Below are positions 52,399 to 61,534 of a stretch of 64,000 nt of DNA, one piece after another; position 1 is the first letter of the stretch, and every line of letters starts with the position of its first letter. Source of the stretch: Pontibacter ummariensis (GTDB lineage: Bacteria; Bacteroidota; Bacteroidia; Cytophagales; Hymenobacteraceae). Position numbers and translations under genes: made by a program. Under the pieces are notes generated by a model that was given only the letters and a program-made list of their open reading frames with translations, was not told the origin of the DNA and searched no databases. The DNA is taken from positions 55,428 to 119,427 of the forward strand of contig NZ_FZOQ01000018.1 in NCBI RefSeq assembly GCF_900188175.1, in the 5' to 3' direction.

Positions 52399-54837
52399 AT
52401 GAAAAAAAATTTATTCTTACTCTCCCTGCTGCTGCTCTTCTGCAGTAGCCTTTCTTTCGCCCAAAACACGGGCAAACTCACCGGTGTCCTGCTCGACGAG
52501 AACGCGCAGGCTGTCGGCTTTGCCAACGTTGCCGTACTGGATGCCGCCACCGCGAAGGTCGTAACAGGTGCCATCGCCGACATGGACGGAAAGTTCCTGA
52601 TCCAGACGCCCGCCAAAGGCAAGTACCTGCTGCAAGTAAGCGCTCTGGGTTATGTAGAAACACAGACAGCTCCTTTTGAGGTATCAGGCCCGGCCTTTTC
52701 CAAAGACTTCGGTACCTTGGTGGTAAAGGCAGACGTCAAAGCACTGGCCGAGGTACAGATAGAAACCATGCGCCCGACTGTTACCACACACCCGGATAAG
52801 ATGGTGGTCAGCGTGGAAGGCACCGCCCTGGCCAGCGGCAGTACCGCCTATGAGGTACTGACCAAGTCACCCGGCGTGTGGGTAGACCAGGATGGCAACA
52901 TCCAGCTGAATGGCAAGACCGGCGTGCAGGTCATGATCAACGGCAAGCGCTCCTTTTTGTCGGGCAAAGACCTGCAGAACCTGTTGCAGGGCATGACCGC
53001 CGAAAACCTGAAAGACCTGGAGATCATTACCAACCCTTCCTCCAAGTTTGATGCAGAAGGAGCCTCCGGCATCATCAACATCAACCTGAAAAAGCCACAG
53101 GACAGCGGCATGAACGGAAGCGTGTACGCCGGCTACCAGTACAACAACCTGAGCACCTACACTTCCGGCGCAGACCTTAGCCTGAAGAACGGCAAGTGGA
53201 ACTCTTTCGGCAGCCTGGACCTGGCAAGCCGCATGCGCTACCGCGACATGGAGATGCACCGTGTGTTCTCGAACGAAGACGGCAGCAAGAGCAAGTTCGA
53301 CCAGACAGGCTACGAGGAAGAAGAGCGTCTGCAGCCATCCCTGCGTCTGGGGACAGATTATGAGATCAACGACCGGCACAGCATCGGGGTGATGAGCTAC
53401 CTTACCTTTAACGAGAGCGACAATATCTTTAGCACCGCCTCTTACCTTCGTAACCCGAATGCGGCGGATGATCTGTACATTGATGCCGCAAACGTAGCCG
53501 AAAGCAGTTACCGCAACGGCACCTTTAACCTGCACTACCTGGGCAAGCTCGATACGGCTGGCACGACCCTTTCCGCTGACCTGGACTACGTGCATATCCA
53601 GAGTGAGAATGCGTCTGAGTTCCGGAACTCCTACCTCCGACTGGCTGACAGCAGGGCAGCGGTGCAGGAACTGCTGATAAGTGAGAACCCGACCGGGTAT
53701 GATATTTACTCCGCCAAGGTAGACTTTGCCAAACAACTGGGTAAAACAACCAAGCTGGAGCTGGGGGCCAAGGCCAGCCACGTGAAGTCAGACAACGAGC
53801 TGCGCTTTTTTGAAACATCGGACGGCAGACAGGTGCCGGACCCTAACCGCAGCAACCACTTCATCTACAAAGAAGACATTTATGCCGCCTATGCTAACGT
53901 GTCGGCTAAGCTAGGCCAGCACTGGACAGTGCAGGGCGGCTTGCGGGCAGAGCAGACCGAGTCTAGAGGCCGCTCACTCACAAAGAACCAGACCACCGAC
54001 CGCAGCTACCTGGACCTGTTCCCGAGCATCTTCCTGCGGCAGAAAATAAGCGACAATTACCAGATAGGGTATAAGTACAGCCGCCGCATCAACCGGCCAA
54101 ACTACCAGATGCTGAATCCTTTTATCTTTTACCTAGACCCTTATACCTGGGCCCAGGGCAACCCTTACCTGAAGCCACAATACATCAACTCCTTTGAGGT
54201 AACGCAAACCCTGAAGCAGACCTATAACCTGGTACTGGGCTACGCCATGACCAAAGACTTTATTGCAGAGGTGCCAGAGCAGAACCCGGAGGATAACACC
54301 ACCGTGTTTCAGCAGCAGAACGTGAAAGACCTGAAGAGTGCCACTGCTACCCTGGTAGCGCCTGTGCGCCTCTCTAACAAATGGGAGATCAGCAACAACA
54401 TAACCGCTATGTACCAGGAGTACACGGCCCTGGCCAACGAGGAGTTGGTGGTGAACGACCAGTTCACCGTGATCGGACAGACTACCCACAACATCATGCT
54501 GCCAAAGGGATTCCGACTGGAGGTAAACGGAGGCTACCAGGGACCAGCCGTGTATGGCATGTACAGCATCAAACAGCAGTGGTGGGTAGATGGCGGCTTA
54601 AAACGCAGCTTCATGAACGACAGACTGGCCATGACCCTGAACGTGACTGATATTTTCAAAAGCCGCGTGCTGGACCTGGATACCAACCTGAACGGGAACA
54701 TCAATGCCATTAAACAGTACCGCGGGGACCGTGGCGTGCGCTTTAACCTGCGCTACCGCTTCAGCAAAGGTTCTGCTTTCGAATCGAAGAAGCGTAACGT
54801 GAACCTGGACGAACTGAACCGCGCCGGCGGCAACTAA
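52399..54837 (+). CDS. TonB-dependent receptor-like outer-membrane beta-barrel
   Basis: An 812-aa OMP_b-brl-type protein: signal peptide (LFLLSLLLLFCSSLSFAQ), CarboxypepD_reg-like domain (LTGVLLDENAQAVGFANVAV) to about residue 105, plug (STAYEVLTKSPGVWVDQDGN, NPSSKFDAEGASGIININLK) and a barrel with the family segment YSRRINRPNYQMLNPFIFYL. It has no SusD partner. Standing directly behind the metal-efflux operon but with its own promoter, it could handle a metal complex; its substrate is not readable. Same architecture as 12158-14650. Confidence 0.88.
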   Translation: MKKNLFLLSLLLLFCSSLSFAQNTGKLTGVLLDENAQAVGFANVAVLDAATAKVVTGAIADMDGKFLIQTPAKGKYLLQVSALGYVETQTAPFEVSGPAFSKDFGTLVVKADVKALAEVQIETMRPTVTTHPDKMVVSVEGTALASGSTAYEVLTKSPGVWVDQDGNIQLNGKTGVQVMINGKRSFLSGKDLQNLLQGMTAENLKDLEIITNPSSKFDAEGASGIININLKKPQDSGMNGSVYAGYQYNNLSTYTSGADLSLKNGKWNSFGSLDLASRMRYRDMEMHRVFSNEDGSKSKFDQTGYEEEERLQPSLRLGTDYEINDRHSIGVMSYLTFNESDNIFSTASYLRNPNAADDLYIDAANVAESSYRNGTFNLHYLGKLDTAGTTLSADLDYVHIQSENASEFRNSYLRLADSRAAVQELLISENPTGYDIYSAKVDFAKQLGKTTKLELGAKASHVKSDNELRFFETSDGRQVPDPNRSNHFIYKEDIYAAYANVSAKLGQHWTVQGGLRAEQTESRGRSLTKNQTTDRSYLDLFPSIFLRQKISDNYQIGYKYSRRINRPNYQMLNPFIFYLDPYTWAQGNPYLKPQYINSFEVTQTLKQTYNLVLGYAMTKDFIAEVPEQNPEDNTTVFQQQNVKDLKSATATLVAPVRLSNKWEISNNITAMYQEYTALANEELVVNDQFTVIGQTTHNIMLPKGFRLEVNGGYQGPAVYGMYSIKQQWWVDGGLKRSFMNDRLAMTLNVTDIFKSRVLDLDTNLNGNINAIKQYRGDRGVRFNLRYRFSKGSAFESKKRNVNLDELNRAGGN

Positions 54838-54861
54838 TCTTAGTGCTTTCTTTCCAGAGAG

Positions 54862-54889
54862 GGCAGCGGCTTTGTCGCTGCCTTTTTTT
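54862..54889 (+). terminator. Terminator after the TonB-type protein
   Basis: GGCAGCG (54862-54868) pairs with CGCTGCC (54876-54882) around GCTTTGT and is followed by seven T. Confidence 0.92.
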
Positions 54890-54952
54890 ATTTCCACTTA
54901 TTCACAGGCTTCCAGCCCTTGTGCTGCGTTTGCGGTTTGCGCTGCTCCCCAA

Positions 54953-54989
54953 ATAGAAAACCTGCCTATGCTCTACAAGCACAGACAGG
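54953..54989 (-). terminator. Terminator of the small membrane-protein gene
   Basis: On the - strand CCTGTCTGTGC pairs with GCATAGGCAGG (11 bp, two G-U) and is followed by TTTTCTATTT. It lies 33 nt after the stop of the gene at 55022. Confidence 0.75.
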
Positions 54990-55021
54990 CTCCACATTAA
55001 CCTATATAGTTACTGATTCCG

Positions 55022-55243
55022 TTAATGATGATACGACCTGCGGTCATCCGGCCTGATGATCAGCCACAGCAGCAGCCCGATCGGCCAGGCCACAAAAGCG
55101 ACCACCAGTGCGATCAGCCAGCCTGGCTTGCCTCTGCGCTCTGCGTCTTTGTAGGCCCAAACAATACTCCATATATATAATATCAGCCCTATCAGCCCTA
55201 GTGCCAGGCCGAAGATGCCGAGTCCTAATACTAATTCTCCCAT
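55022..55243 (-). CDS. Small two-helix membrane protein
   Basis: A 73-aa protein with two hydrophobic helices (LGIFGLALGLIGLILYIWSIVW and WLIALVVAFVAWPIGLLLWL) separated by the basic AYKDAERRGKPG, and a tail RPDDRRSYHH. It resembles the phospholipase D nuclease N-terminal (PLDc_N)-like small membrane proteins. GGAGG 5 nt before the ATG at 55243 decides the start; an ATG four codons earlier (55255) overlaps that site. Function unknown. Confidence 0.75.
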   Translation of the reverse strand: MGELVLGLGIFGLALGLIGLILYIWSIVWAYKDAERRGKPGWLIALVVAFVAWPIGLLLWLIIRPDDRRSYHH

Positions 55244-55255
55244 AGTGTCCTCCAT

Positions 55256-55525
55256 AGTCTTACTTCGTCAAAACAAAATTATATCTCTTCTAATCAATTT
55301 AACGAATCAGGCCATTAAAGGTTAAATACCAGTCAGTTACAACAACAGGAGCAACAAAAAAGGCCTTCCCCGACGCCTAAGCCTGCATGAAACCAGGCAC
55401 TCGCAGGAGCAGTGCACGCTGTGAGGCAGTGGGCCCAGCGCTTTCCTGCAGGTGCCGGGTATGGCAAGCATCGCTTTAGATACAGCACGCAGGTAGTACT
55501 TAATAGTACAGCCACTTAACATTAA
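55256..55525. other. Intergenic region, no gene supported
   Basis: 270 nt between the small membrane protein and the terminator of the metalloprotease gene. A - strand frame here ends in GLFCCSCCCN before a stop (55334-55363), reminiscent of the polyCys leaders, but it lacks a good start and a riboswitch. Confidence 0.4.
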
Positions 55526-55557
55526 AAGAGCCGTTCTACTGTAGTGGAACGGCTCTT
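55526..55557 (-). terminator. Terminator of the metalloprotease gene
   Basis: AAGAGCCGTTC (55526-55536) and GAACGGCTCTT (55547-55557) form an 11-bp stem, extended by AC/GT in the loop. On the - strand it is followed by TTAATG. It lies 25 nt after the stop at 55583. Confidence 0.75.
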
Positions 55558-55582
55558 CTGATGTTGCAAGTATGCTCTCAGG

Positions 55583-56722
55583 CTATAGCAGGTTGTTTAT
55601 GCTGGCTACAAACAACTCGTGCAGTTGCTGCGGAGACAGGATGTGGCCTTGCTTCTGGGCCTGGTTTGCTGTTTCGTAGCCTAGCTGGGCTGCTGCCAGG
55701 CGCTGTGCTGGTGTGCCGTGGTGGCCAGCACTTCCAAAGCTGCAGTCTCCGATCTGGAAGAACAGGTTGAAGAACTGCTCTACCCGCTTCCAGTTATAGG
55801 TGGCACCGCGCTTGTGCGTCATGTAATAGGCAGCCATAAAATCCGCTTCCAGCTCTGTGTAGCGCGTAGCCTCCGGCGCATTATCTGCAGCACCCGCTGG
55901 GTACCAAGCCGCTGTGTTATCGAACTGAATCTGATGTGCCCACTCATGGGCCAGAATACCCGTCCAGACAATGTCCTGCTCTACGCCAGCCTCAGTCATC
56001 ATTCCTACCAAGCCATCCCCAATGACGATCAGGTTGCCGCTGGTGGCAAACCCGTCTATAGCGAAGAAAGGTGATTCTGGAAGGGTTGCCATGGTTGCAT
56101 TAATCCCTACCAGTATATCAGCATAATCATATGCTTCTTTTTCTGATGCAAAACCGCTAAAATAGTTATACAGAATGTAACCCACCTTGTTGCGGTCGTT
56201 CAGTGTTTCGTTATGCTGGCCGTTTACACGTATTTGACCTGGCATGTTCCAGAACCCCTCCAGCTCACGGGTGCGCTTGGTCACAAAATTGGTGTACTCC
56301 CCTTTTTCGCCAAAGTATTGGTTAGGTGATCTGTCAAAATAAGCAGACACAAAGTTAATGTTCATGTACAAATTGAACAGGTAGTTTGCAGTCGGTCCAC
56401 CAAAAACTGGAACAAGTTCCCTCCCAAGCTGACCGATATACTTGTTTTGCACACTTATAAACTCAGTAGGCCCGCAGTCCGTCGCCTCCACGGCATTGTT
56501 GATGACAAAATAGCCGCGCAGGTTCTCACTTATCAGCTTAACGTCCGATAGGTTTTTAAGGGTTACACGGGTGTTCAGCCTGCCATCCTGAGGAGACACT
56601 ACCGCATGCTGGGTAACGGCACTAGTTGTTAAGCGGGTGTCCATCTCTTCCATCTCGTTCTCACAGGACGTAGCGAACAAGGCCAGGCCCAGGAAGCCTA
56701 GTGCAATTTTCATTGTCTTCAT
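55583..56722 (-). CDS. Zinc-metalloprotease-like lipoprotein
   Basis: A 379-aa lipoprotein (lipobox ATSC, about residue 20). The zinc-protease motif HExxH is present as ILAHEWAHQIQFD (about residue 265), and a third ligand Glu is likely in YTELEADFMAAYYMTHKRGA about 30 residues further on, giving the HExxH...E pattern of gluzincin-like neutral metallopeptidases. The C-terminal GSAGHHGTPAQRLAAAQLGY resembles the HGT-containing tail of secreted neutral zinc metallopeptidases. The N-terminal half has no recognised domain. Single gene; substrate unknown. Confidence 0.82.
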   Translation of the reverse strand: MKTMKIALGFLGLALFATSCENEMEEMDTRLTTSAVTQHAVVSPQDGRLNTRVTLKNLSDVKLISENLRGYFVINNAVEATDCGPTEFISVQNKYIGQLGRELVPVFGGPTANYLFNLYMNINFVSAYFDRSPNQYFGEKGEYTNFVTKRTRELEGFWNMPGQIRVNGQHNETLNDRNKVGYILYNYFSGFASEKEAYDYADILVGINATMATLPESPFFAIDGFATSGNLIVIGDGLVGMMTEAGVEQDIVWTGILAHEWAHQIQFDNTAAWYPAGAADNAPEATRYTELEADFMAAYYMTHKRGATYNWKRVEQFFNLFFQIGDCSFGSAGHHGTPAQRLAAAQLGYETANQAQKQGHILSPQQLHELFVASINNLL

Positions 56723-57071
56723 GTAAAGTGGGTTTAAAAAAGTAGGTTAAGGGATTAGAATGATAATATGAGTATATTGAATTACACGGATAAGGTAGGC
56801 AGAAGAATCGACACCAGCAAGAAATTACGCTTTTGCTGTGATTTAATTTACACCGGGGCAGCCTCTTTACACGTCAACCACATTTCCCTCCTATAGTATT
56901 CTTCCTCTTTGGCGGGCCTTTGCTTGTGCGTGATGTGGCCGCGGCATAAGCAGAGACAAGGTACTTGCTGCCCTGCATTAAATAGCCTTTGCTCTATATT
57001 TTCTCACCTAAATTTCCTAAACTGCACTTGTAAAACCATATCCGCCCTCAGAAAGCAAACAGCATCCTTAC
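56723..57071. other. Intergenic, divergent promoter region
   Basis: 349 AT-rich nt between the divergent metalloprotease and restriction-modification genes. TAGCCTTTG near 56991 is one base off the TAnnTTTG consensus spacing. No gene or strong repeat is supported. Confidence 0.35.
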
Positions 57072-60000
57072 ATGAGCCTGTCACCAACCCCTGCCGTCAC
57101 TCACTTCATCACCCGCTGGAAAGCCTCCGGCGCTTCGGAACGTGCTAACTACCAGCTGTTTTTAACCGAGCTGTGCGAGCTGCTGGGCGTGGAGAAGCCA
57201 CAGCCAGCCACCGATAAGGTGCACGAGGCGACTTATACTTTTGAGCGGCCGGTGGTGTTTGACGACGGCGAAGGCAAGACCAGCACCAACTTCATCGACC
57301 TCTATAAGAAAGACTGCTTTGTGCTGGAGGCCAAGCAGGGCTCCGACAAGGCAAGTATAAGTGAGGCCGAACTATTGGGCGCGGAACGGGCAAAGACCAA
57401 GACCGGCACGGCCACTCGTGACACCCGCACCTGGGAGCGCGAGATGAAAAAGGCCAAGGAACAGGCCCTGCGCTACGCCCGCTCCTTGCCGACCACCGAA
57501 GGCTGGCCACCCTTCCTGGCGGTGGTGGATGTGGGCTACTGCATTGATCTGTATGCGGATTTTGCGCGGCAGGGAAAGACCTATGTGCCGTTTCCGGATC
57601 CGCAGAACTACAGAATTACCTTAGAGGAACTTAACAAAGAAGAGGTGCGCGAGCGCCTGCGTTTGCTCTTTACCGACCCTTTGGAGCTGGACCCAAGCCG
57701 ACGTGCAGCCCGTGTTACCAGGGCGCTGGCCGAGCGGCTGGCAAAGCTGGCGACCTCTTTGGAGGCGGCAGGGCACACGCCGGAGCAGGTGTCGGGTTTC
57801 CTGATGCGCTGCCTCTTTACCATGTTTGCCGAAGACGTGCAGCTGCTGCCCGACAGCTCCTTTACCAAGCTGCTGCAGGACTACCGCCACAACATCGCTT
57901 ACTTCCCGCACGCACTGCAGGCGCTCTGGCAGAGTATGGACAAAGGCGGATTTGACCCGGCCCTGCGCACGGTTATCCCGCAGTTTAACGGCTACTTGTT
58001 TAAAGAACCCGAGGCGCTGCCCATCACCGAAGCCCAATTAGACTTGCTTATACTTGCCGCCGAGGCCGATTGGGCCGACGTGGAGCCTGCCATTTTCGGT
58101 ACGCTGCTGGAGCGGGCTTTGCAGCCGCGCGAGCGTCACAAGCTGGGTGCCCACTACACGCCCCGCGCCTACGTGGAGCGCCTCGTCATGCCAACCGTAA
58201 TTGAGCCGCTGCGCGAAGAGTGGGAAGCGGCCCGTACCGCCTCGGCCATACTCGAAGACAGCGGCGACGAAGCCGGCGCTCGTAAAGAAATTGAAGCCTT
58301 CCACCGCCGTTTGTGCTCGGTGCGCGTGCTGGACCCGGCCTGCGGCAGCGGCAACTTTTTGTACGTCACCCTGGAGCATCTCAAAAGGCTGGAGGGCGAG
58401 GTAACCGAGTACCTCGACCACTTCCCGGGGCAGCGCACCCTCGACATGACGGGCGGCTATACCGTAACGCCGGCGCAGCTGCTGGGCCTGGAGGTAAACC
58501 CACGGGCAGCGGCCATCGCCGACGTGGTGCTCTGGATCGGCTACCTGCAGTGGCACTTCCGGGCGCACGGCTCGGCCACCCGCCTGAGCAACCCCATCCT
58601 GCGCGAGTATGGCAACATACGGCAGCAGGACGCGGTGCTGAGCTACTCCGACCGTACCCCACGCCTCGACAGCAACAAGCAGCCCGTTACCCGCTGGGAC
58701 GGCCACAGCACCAAACCGCACCCGGTTACCGGGCAGGAAGTACCCGACGAAACCGCCCGCACCATCGTATACGATTACCTCGACCCTAAACCCGCTACCT
58801 GGCCCGAAGCCGATTTTATAGTAGGCAACCCGCCATTTATTGGTACTTCTAAAATGCGTGAAGCTTTGGGAGATGGCTATACAGAGGCATTGAGAAAAGC
58901 TTATAAAGGCGCTGTACCCGATAGTGCTGACTTCGTGATGTACTGGTGGCACAAAGCAGCTGAAATTGTTCGTGCAGATAAGGCAGAACGTTTCGGTTTC
59001 ATCACCACCAATAGTATAAAACAGACATTTAACAGCCGAGTGATAGAGTCACATATGCAAGCTACTCCACCACTTTCAATTACGCTTGCTATTCCTGACC
59101 ATCCTTGGGTAGATAGTGGAGATGGAGCCGCAGTAGAGATAGCAATGAGTGTTGCTGAAAAGGGTGAAACCAGAGGAAGAATTCTTTATACTGCTACAAA
59201 AAGTAAAACAGATGGATTAGAAGCCCACGTTACTTTTATTGAAAAGGAGGGTAAAGTTCATGCCAATCTATCAATTGGTGCAGAAGTTTTCAAAGCAACT
59301 TCATTAAAGTCTAATGTTGGCATGAGTAATATGGGTGTAAAACTTCATGGCTTAGGGTTTGTCTTAGACCCTTCATCTGCAGCTAAACTACAAAGTATAA
59401 GCAATGAGTACTTTAAGATTATTCGCCCATACTTAACGAGTAGAGATTTAGCTCAGGGAGTCAAAGAAAAATATGTGATAGACCTATTTGGTCTTGATGA
59501 AAAGGAAGTATTATCTAAGTATCCTGAAGTATATCAGCATGTTTATTTACATGTAAAGCCTGAAAGAGATCATAACCCAAGGGAAATCCGAAGACTAAAG
59601 TGGTGGCTTTTCGGAGAGAATCAGCCGAAAATGCGAGAAGCTGTTAAAGGATTAAGTGGCTTTATTGCAACAGCAAGAACTGCTAAGCATAGGGTCTTTC
59701 AACTTCTAGAGACACATAACTTGGTCGAGAGCGAGGTTATTGTAATTGCTAGTGATGATTACTATAATTTAGGCGTATTATCATCCAGCATACACCAAGT
59801 ATGGGCACTTACTGCTGGTAGTGATTTGGGTGGCAACACTCCACGTTACAACAATTCTAAATGCTTCGACCCCTTCCCCTTCCCTGCCGCCACCGAAGCG
59901 CAGCAGGAGCAGATCCGAAGTATAGCCGAGGCCCTGGACGCGCACCGCAAGCAGCGGCAGGCGCAGCACCCCACGCTCACCATCACCGACCTATATAACG

Positions 60001-60539
60001 TACTGGAGAAACTGCGGTCGGGCGAGGCGCTTACACCCAAAGAGCAGAAAACCCACGAGCAGGGGCTGGTAAGTATACTGCTGCAGCTGCACCAGGAGCT
60101 GGATGCCGCCGTAGCCGCCGCCTATGGCTGGCCCGCTAACCTGCCCGAAGAAGAAATACTTGAGCGTCTCGTGGCCCTGAACAAGGAACGCGCTGCCGAA
60201 GAGGCACGCGGCCACATCCGCTGGCTCCGCCCAGAATACCAGAACCCGCAGGGCACGCAGCAAACAGAGATTGGCCTGAGCACCAAAACCAAAGCCGCCA
60301 AAGCCACCGCCAAAGAAGTGCTGGCCTGGCCAAAAACGCTGTCGGAGCAGGCACAGGCAGTGCAACGCGCCCTGCAGCTGCACGAGCGCCCTGCCACCGC
60401 ACAGGAGCTGCTGCACCAGTTCAAGCCCACCGGCAAAGCCCAGCAGCCCCAGCGCCTCCAGCAGATCGACAGCCTGCTGCAAACGCTTCATGGCCTGGGC
60501 TTGCTACGCAAAACCGAGCAGGAGCAGTACGTAAAATAA
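57072..60539 (+). CDS. MmeI-like one-polypeptide restriction-modification enzyme
   Basis: A single chain of 1,155 aa that should both cut and methylate DNA (Type IIL/IIG). The nuclease motif is D76-x9-E86-x-K88 (in FIDLYKKDCFVLEAK), the same spacing as in MmeI. A helical spacer follows (about 190-390), then a gamma-type N6-adenine methyltransferase with SAM motif VLDPACGSGNF (about residue 421) and catalytic NPPF (about residue 586). The target-recognition region lies at about 680-930, followed by a helical C-terminal extension (ITDLYNVLEKLRSGEAL, HIRWLRPEYQ) longer than in MmeI (about 920 aa). No separate methylase, specificity or nuclease gene flanks it. From about 58810 to 59860 the bases are clearly richer in A+T than on either side, suggesting exchange of the recognition module. 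Confidence 0.88.
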   Translation: MSLSPTPAVTHFITRWKASGASERANYQLFLTELCELLGVEKPQPATDKVHEATYTFERPVVFDDGEGKTSTNFIDLYKKDCFVLEAKQGSDKASISEAELLGAERAKTKTGTATRDTRTWEREMKKAKEQALRYARSLPTTEGWPPFLAVVDVGYCIDLYADFARQGKTYVPFPDPQNYRITLEELNKEEVRERLRLLFTDPLELDPSRRAARVTRALAERLAKLATSLEAAGHTPEQVSGFLMRCLFTMFAEDVQLLPDSSFTKLLQDYRHNIAYFPHALQALWQSMDKGGFDPALRTVIPQFNGYLFKEPEALPITEAQLDLLILAAEADWADVEPAIFGTLLERALQPRERHKLGAHYTPRAYVERLVMPTVIEPLREEWEAARTASAILEDSGDEAGARKEIEAFHRRLCSVRVLDPACGSGNFLYVTLEHLKRLEGEVTEYLDHFPGQRTLDMTGGYTVTPAQLLGLEVNPRAAAIADVVLWIGYLQWHFRAHGSATRLSNPILREYGNIRQQDAVLSYSDRTPRLDSNKQPVTRWDGHSTKPHPVTGQEVPDETARTIVYDYLDPKPATWPEADFIVGNPPFIGTSKMREALGDGYTEALRKAYKGAVPDSADFVMYWWHKAAEIVRADKAERFGFITTNSIKQTFNSRVIESHMQATPPLSITLAIPDHPWVDSGDGAAVEIAMSVAEKGETRGRILYTATKSKTDGLEAHVTFIEKEGKVHANLSIGAEVFKATSLKSNVGMSNMGVKLHGLGFVLDPSSAAKLQSISNEYFKIIRPYLTSRDLAQGVKEKYVIDLFGLDEKEVLSKYPEVYQHVYLHVKPERDHNPREIRRLKWWLFGENQPKMREAVKGLSGFIATARTAKHRVFQLLETHNLVESEVIVIASDDYYNLGVLSSSIHQVWALTAGSDLGGNTPRYNNSKCFDPFPFPAATEAQQEQIRSIAEALDAHRKQRQAQHPTLTITDLYNVLEKLRSGEALTPKEQKTHEQGLVSILLQLHQELDAAVAAAYGWPANLPEEEILERLVALNKERAAEEARGHIRWLRPEYQNPQGTQQTEIGLSTKTKAAKATAKEVLAWPKTLSEQAQAVQRALQLHERPATAQELLHQFKPTGKAQQPQRLQQIDSLLQTLHGLGLLRKTEQEQYVK

Positions 60540-60548
60540 AAAGATTAA

Positions 60549-60583
60549 AGACGCTCACGGTGTCCGAAGGCCCGCGAGCGTCT
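60549..60583 (+). terminator. Possible terminator after the RM gene
   Basis: AGACGCTC (60549-60556) and GAGCGTCT (60576-60583) are exact complements with a nested GG/CC pair. GGTTTGTC follows instead of a clean T run, so termination is only possible. Confidence 0.45.
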
Positions 60584-60744
60584 GGTTTGTCTGAAGCAGG
60601 ATGTAGCGGATGATGGGTACGGACAGGATTAGCTGCGGTACAAGTTCTGTGGCAGCCTCTGCACACCCACTCCCAGATGTAGTCCTTGTTAAAAAGGAGG
60701 ATTCCTCTGCCAGGGGAGGGCTGGTTGCAAGCTGTACGCTCTGC

Positions 60745-61275
60745 TTATTCTGGCCCGTGTGGTTTTCTGCCTTTTTCAAGCTTGAGCGGCCCTAGTTTCA
60801 CGGTCACGTCCTTTGCATAGCGCTTGCCCTTCACCTCGTCGTGGCGCGGAAAGTCAGGGGCCGGGATATGCACCTCGATATCGTACTCGCCGGACTCGTT
60901 GATCTGAAAGTTGCTGCCGTAGTGGTAGAGAAAAGGGTGCCAGAAGAAAGGGAAACCTCTTTCCTCTACCAGCTGCCCGCCTTTCAGGACCCGGGCCCGT
61001 ATGTTCAGGCCTGGAATAAAGCGGTTGTCGTGCTTGTCCTGCACCACGATCTCCATGTGCGTGTTATAGCCTGGCTCGGGCACGTGCCACTGCAGCCCCC
61101 CGTCAGCCAGCTGGTAAGTGCCTTCGGCCTTCTCGCTTACCACGTGCACGATGTAGTCGTCCACCTCCACCGAGACATGGTTATCCATGTGCTGCATGAG
61201 TTTCAGGGCCGCCTCATAAGCGGCCCCCTGCGCCTTCTCCAGGGCTACCTTCAATGTGTTGTGTTTTATTTCCAT
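60745..61275 (-). CDS. Iron-transport (Tp34/P19)-family-like protein
   Basis: A 176-aa protein whose C-terminal 120 residues have an immunoglobulin-like pattern seen in P19/Tp34-type iron-transport proteins: HVPEPGYNTHMEIVVQDKHD, GLNIRARVLKGGQLVEERGF, LYHYGSNFQINESGEYDIEV and PAPDFPRHDEVKGKRYAKDV. The N-terminus is helical and lacks the signal peptide that periplasmic P19 proteins carry, so it may be cytoplasmic or a diverged relative. Several His/Met residues (HMDNH, THMEI, WHPFLYHYG) could bind metal. Single gene, convergent with the RM gene. Confidence 0.6.
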   Translation of the reverse strand: MEIKHNTLKVALEKAQGAAYEAALKLMQHMDNHVSVEVDDYIVHVVSEKAEGTYQLADGGLQWHVPEPGYNTHMEIVVQDKHDNRFIPGLNIRARVLKGGQLVEERGFPFFWHPFLYHYGSNFQINESGEYDIEVHIPAPDFPRHDEVKGKRYAKDVTVKLGPLKLEKGRKPHGPE

Positions 61276-61534
61276 AGCTTATTTTATAATCCTTTTTTGT
61301 CTACTGCAGCAGAAAAGGTTTTGTTATAGCATTCCCGAACGGCAGAAACGCTTCGCCCACAGCAGGCAAAGAAGGGACGCATCAACAGCCGGGGGCTGTT
61401 CTTTTGGCGTCTTCCCCTTTTACCAGTTGCCTTGCAACCACAAACGCCTTTAAAGGGTAGTTAAGGGGAGCTGCCTAAGCAGCTGGTTTACAAAATCTTC
61501 CCAAAAGCTATCTCACCAAAATTTAACAAGTTAT
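61276..61534. other. Intergenic, divergent promoter region
   Basis: 259 nt between the iron-transport-like gene and the PQQ-type lipoprotein gene. No reading frame or strong hairpin is supported. Confidence 0.4.
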
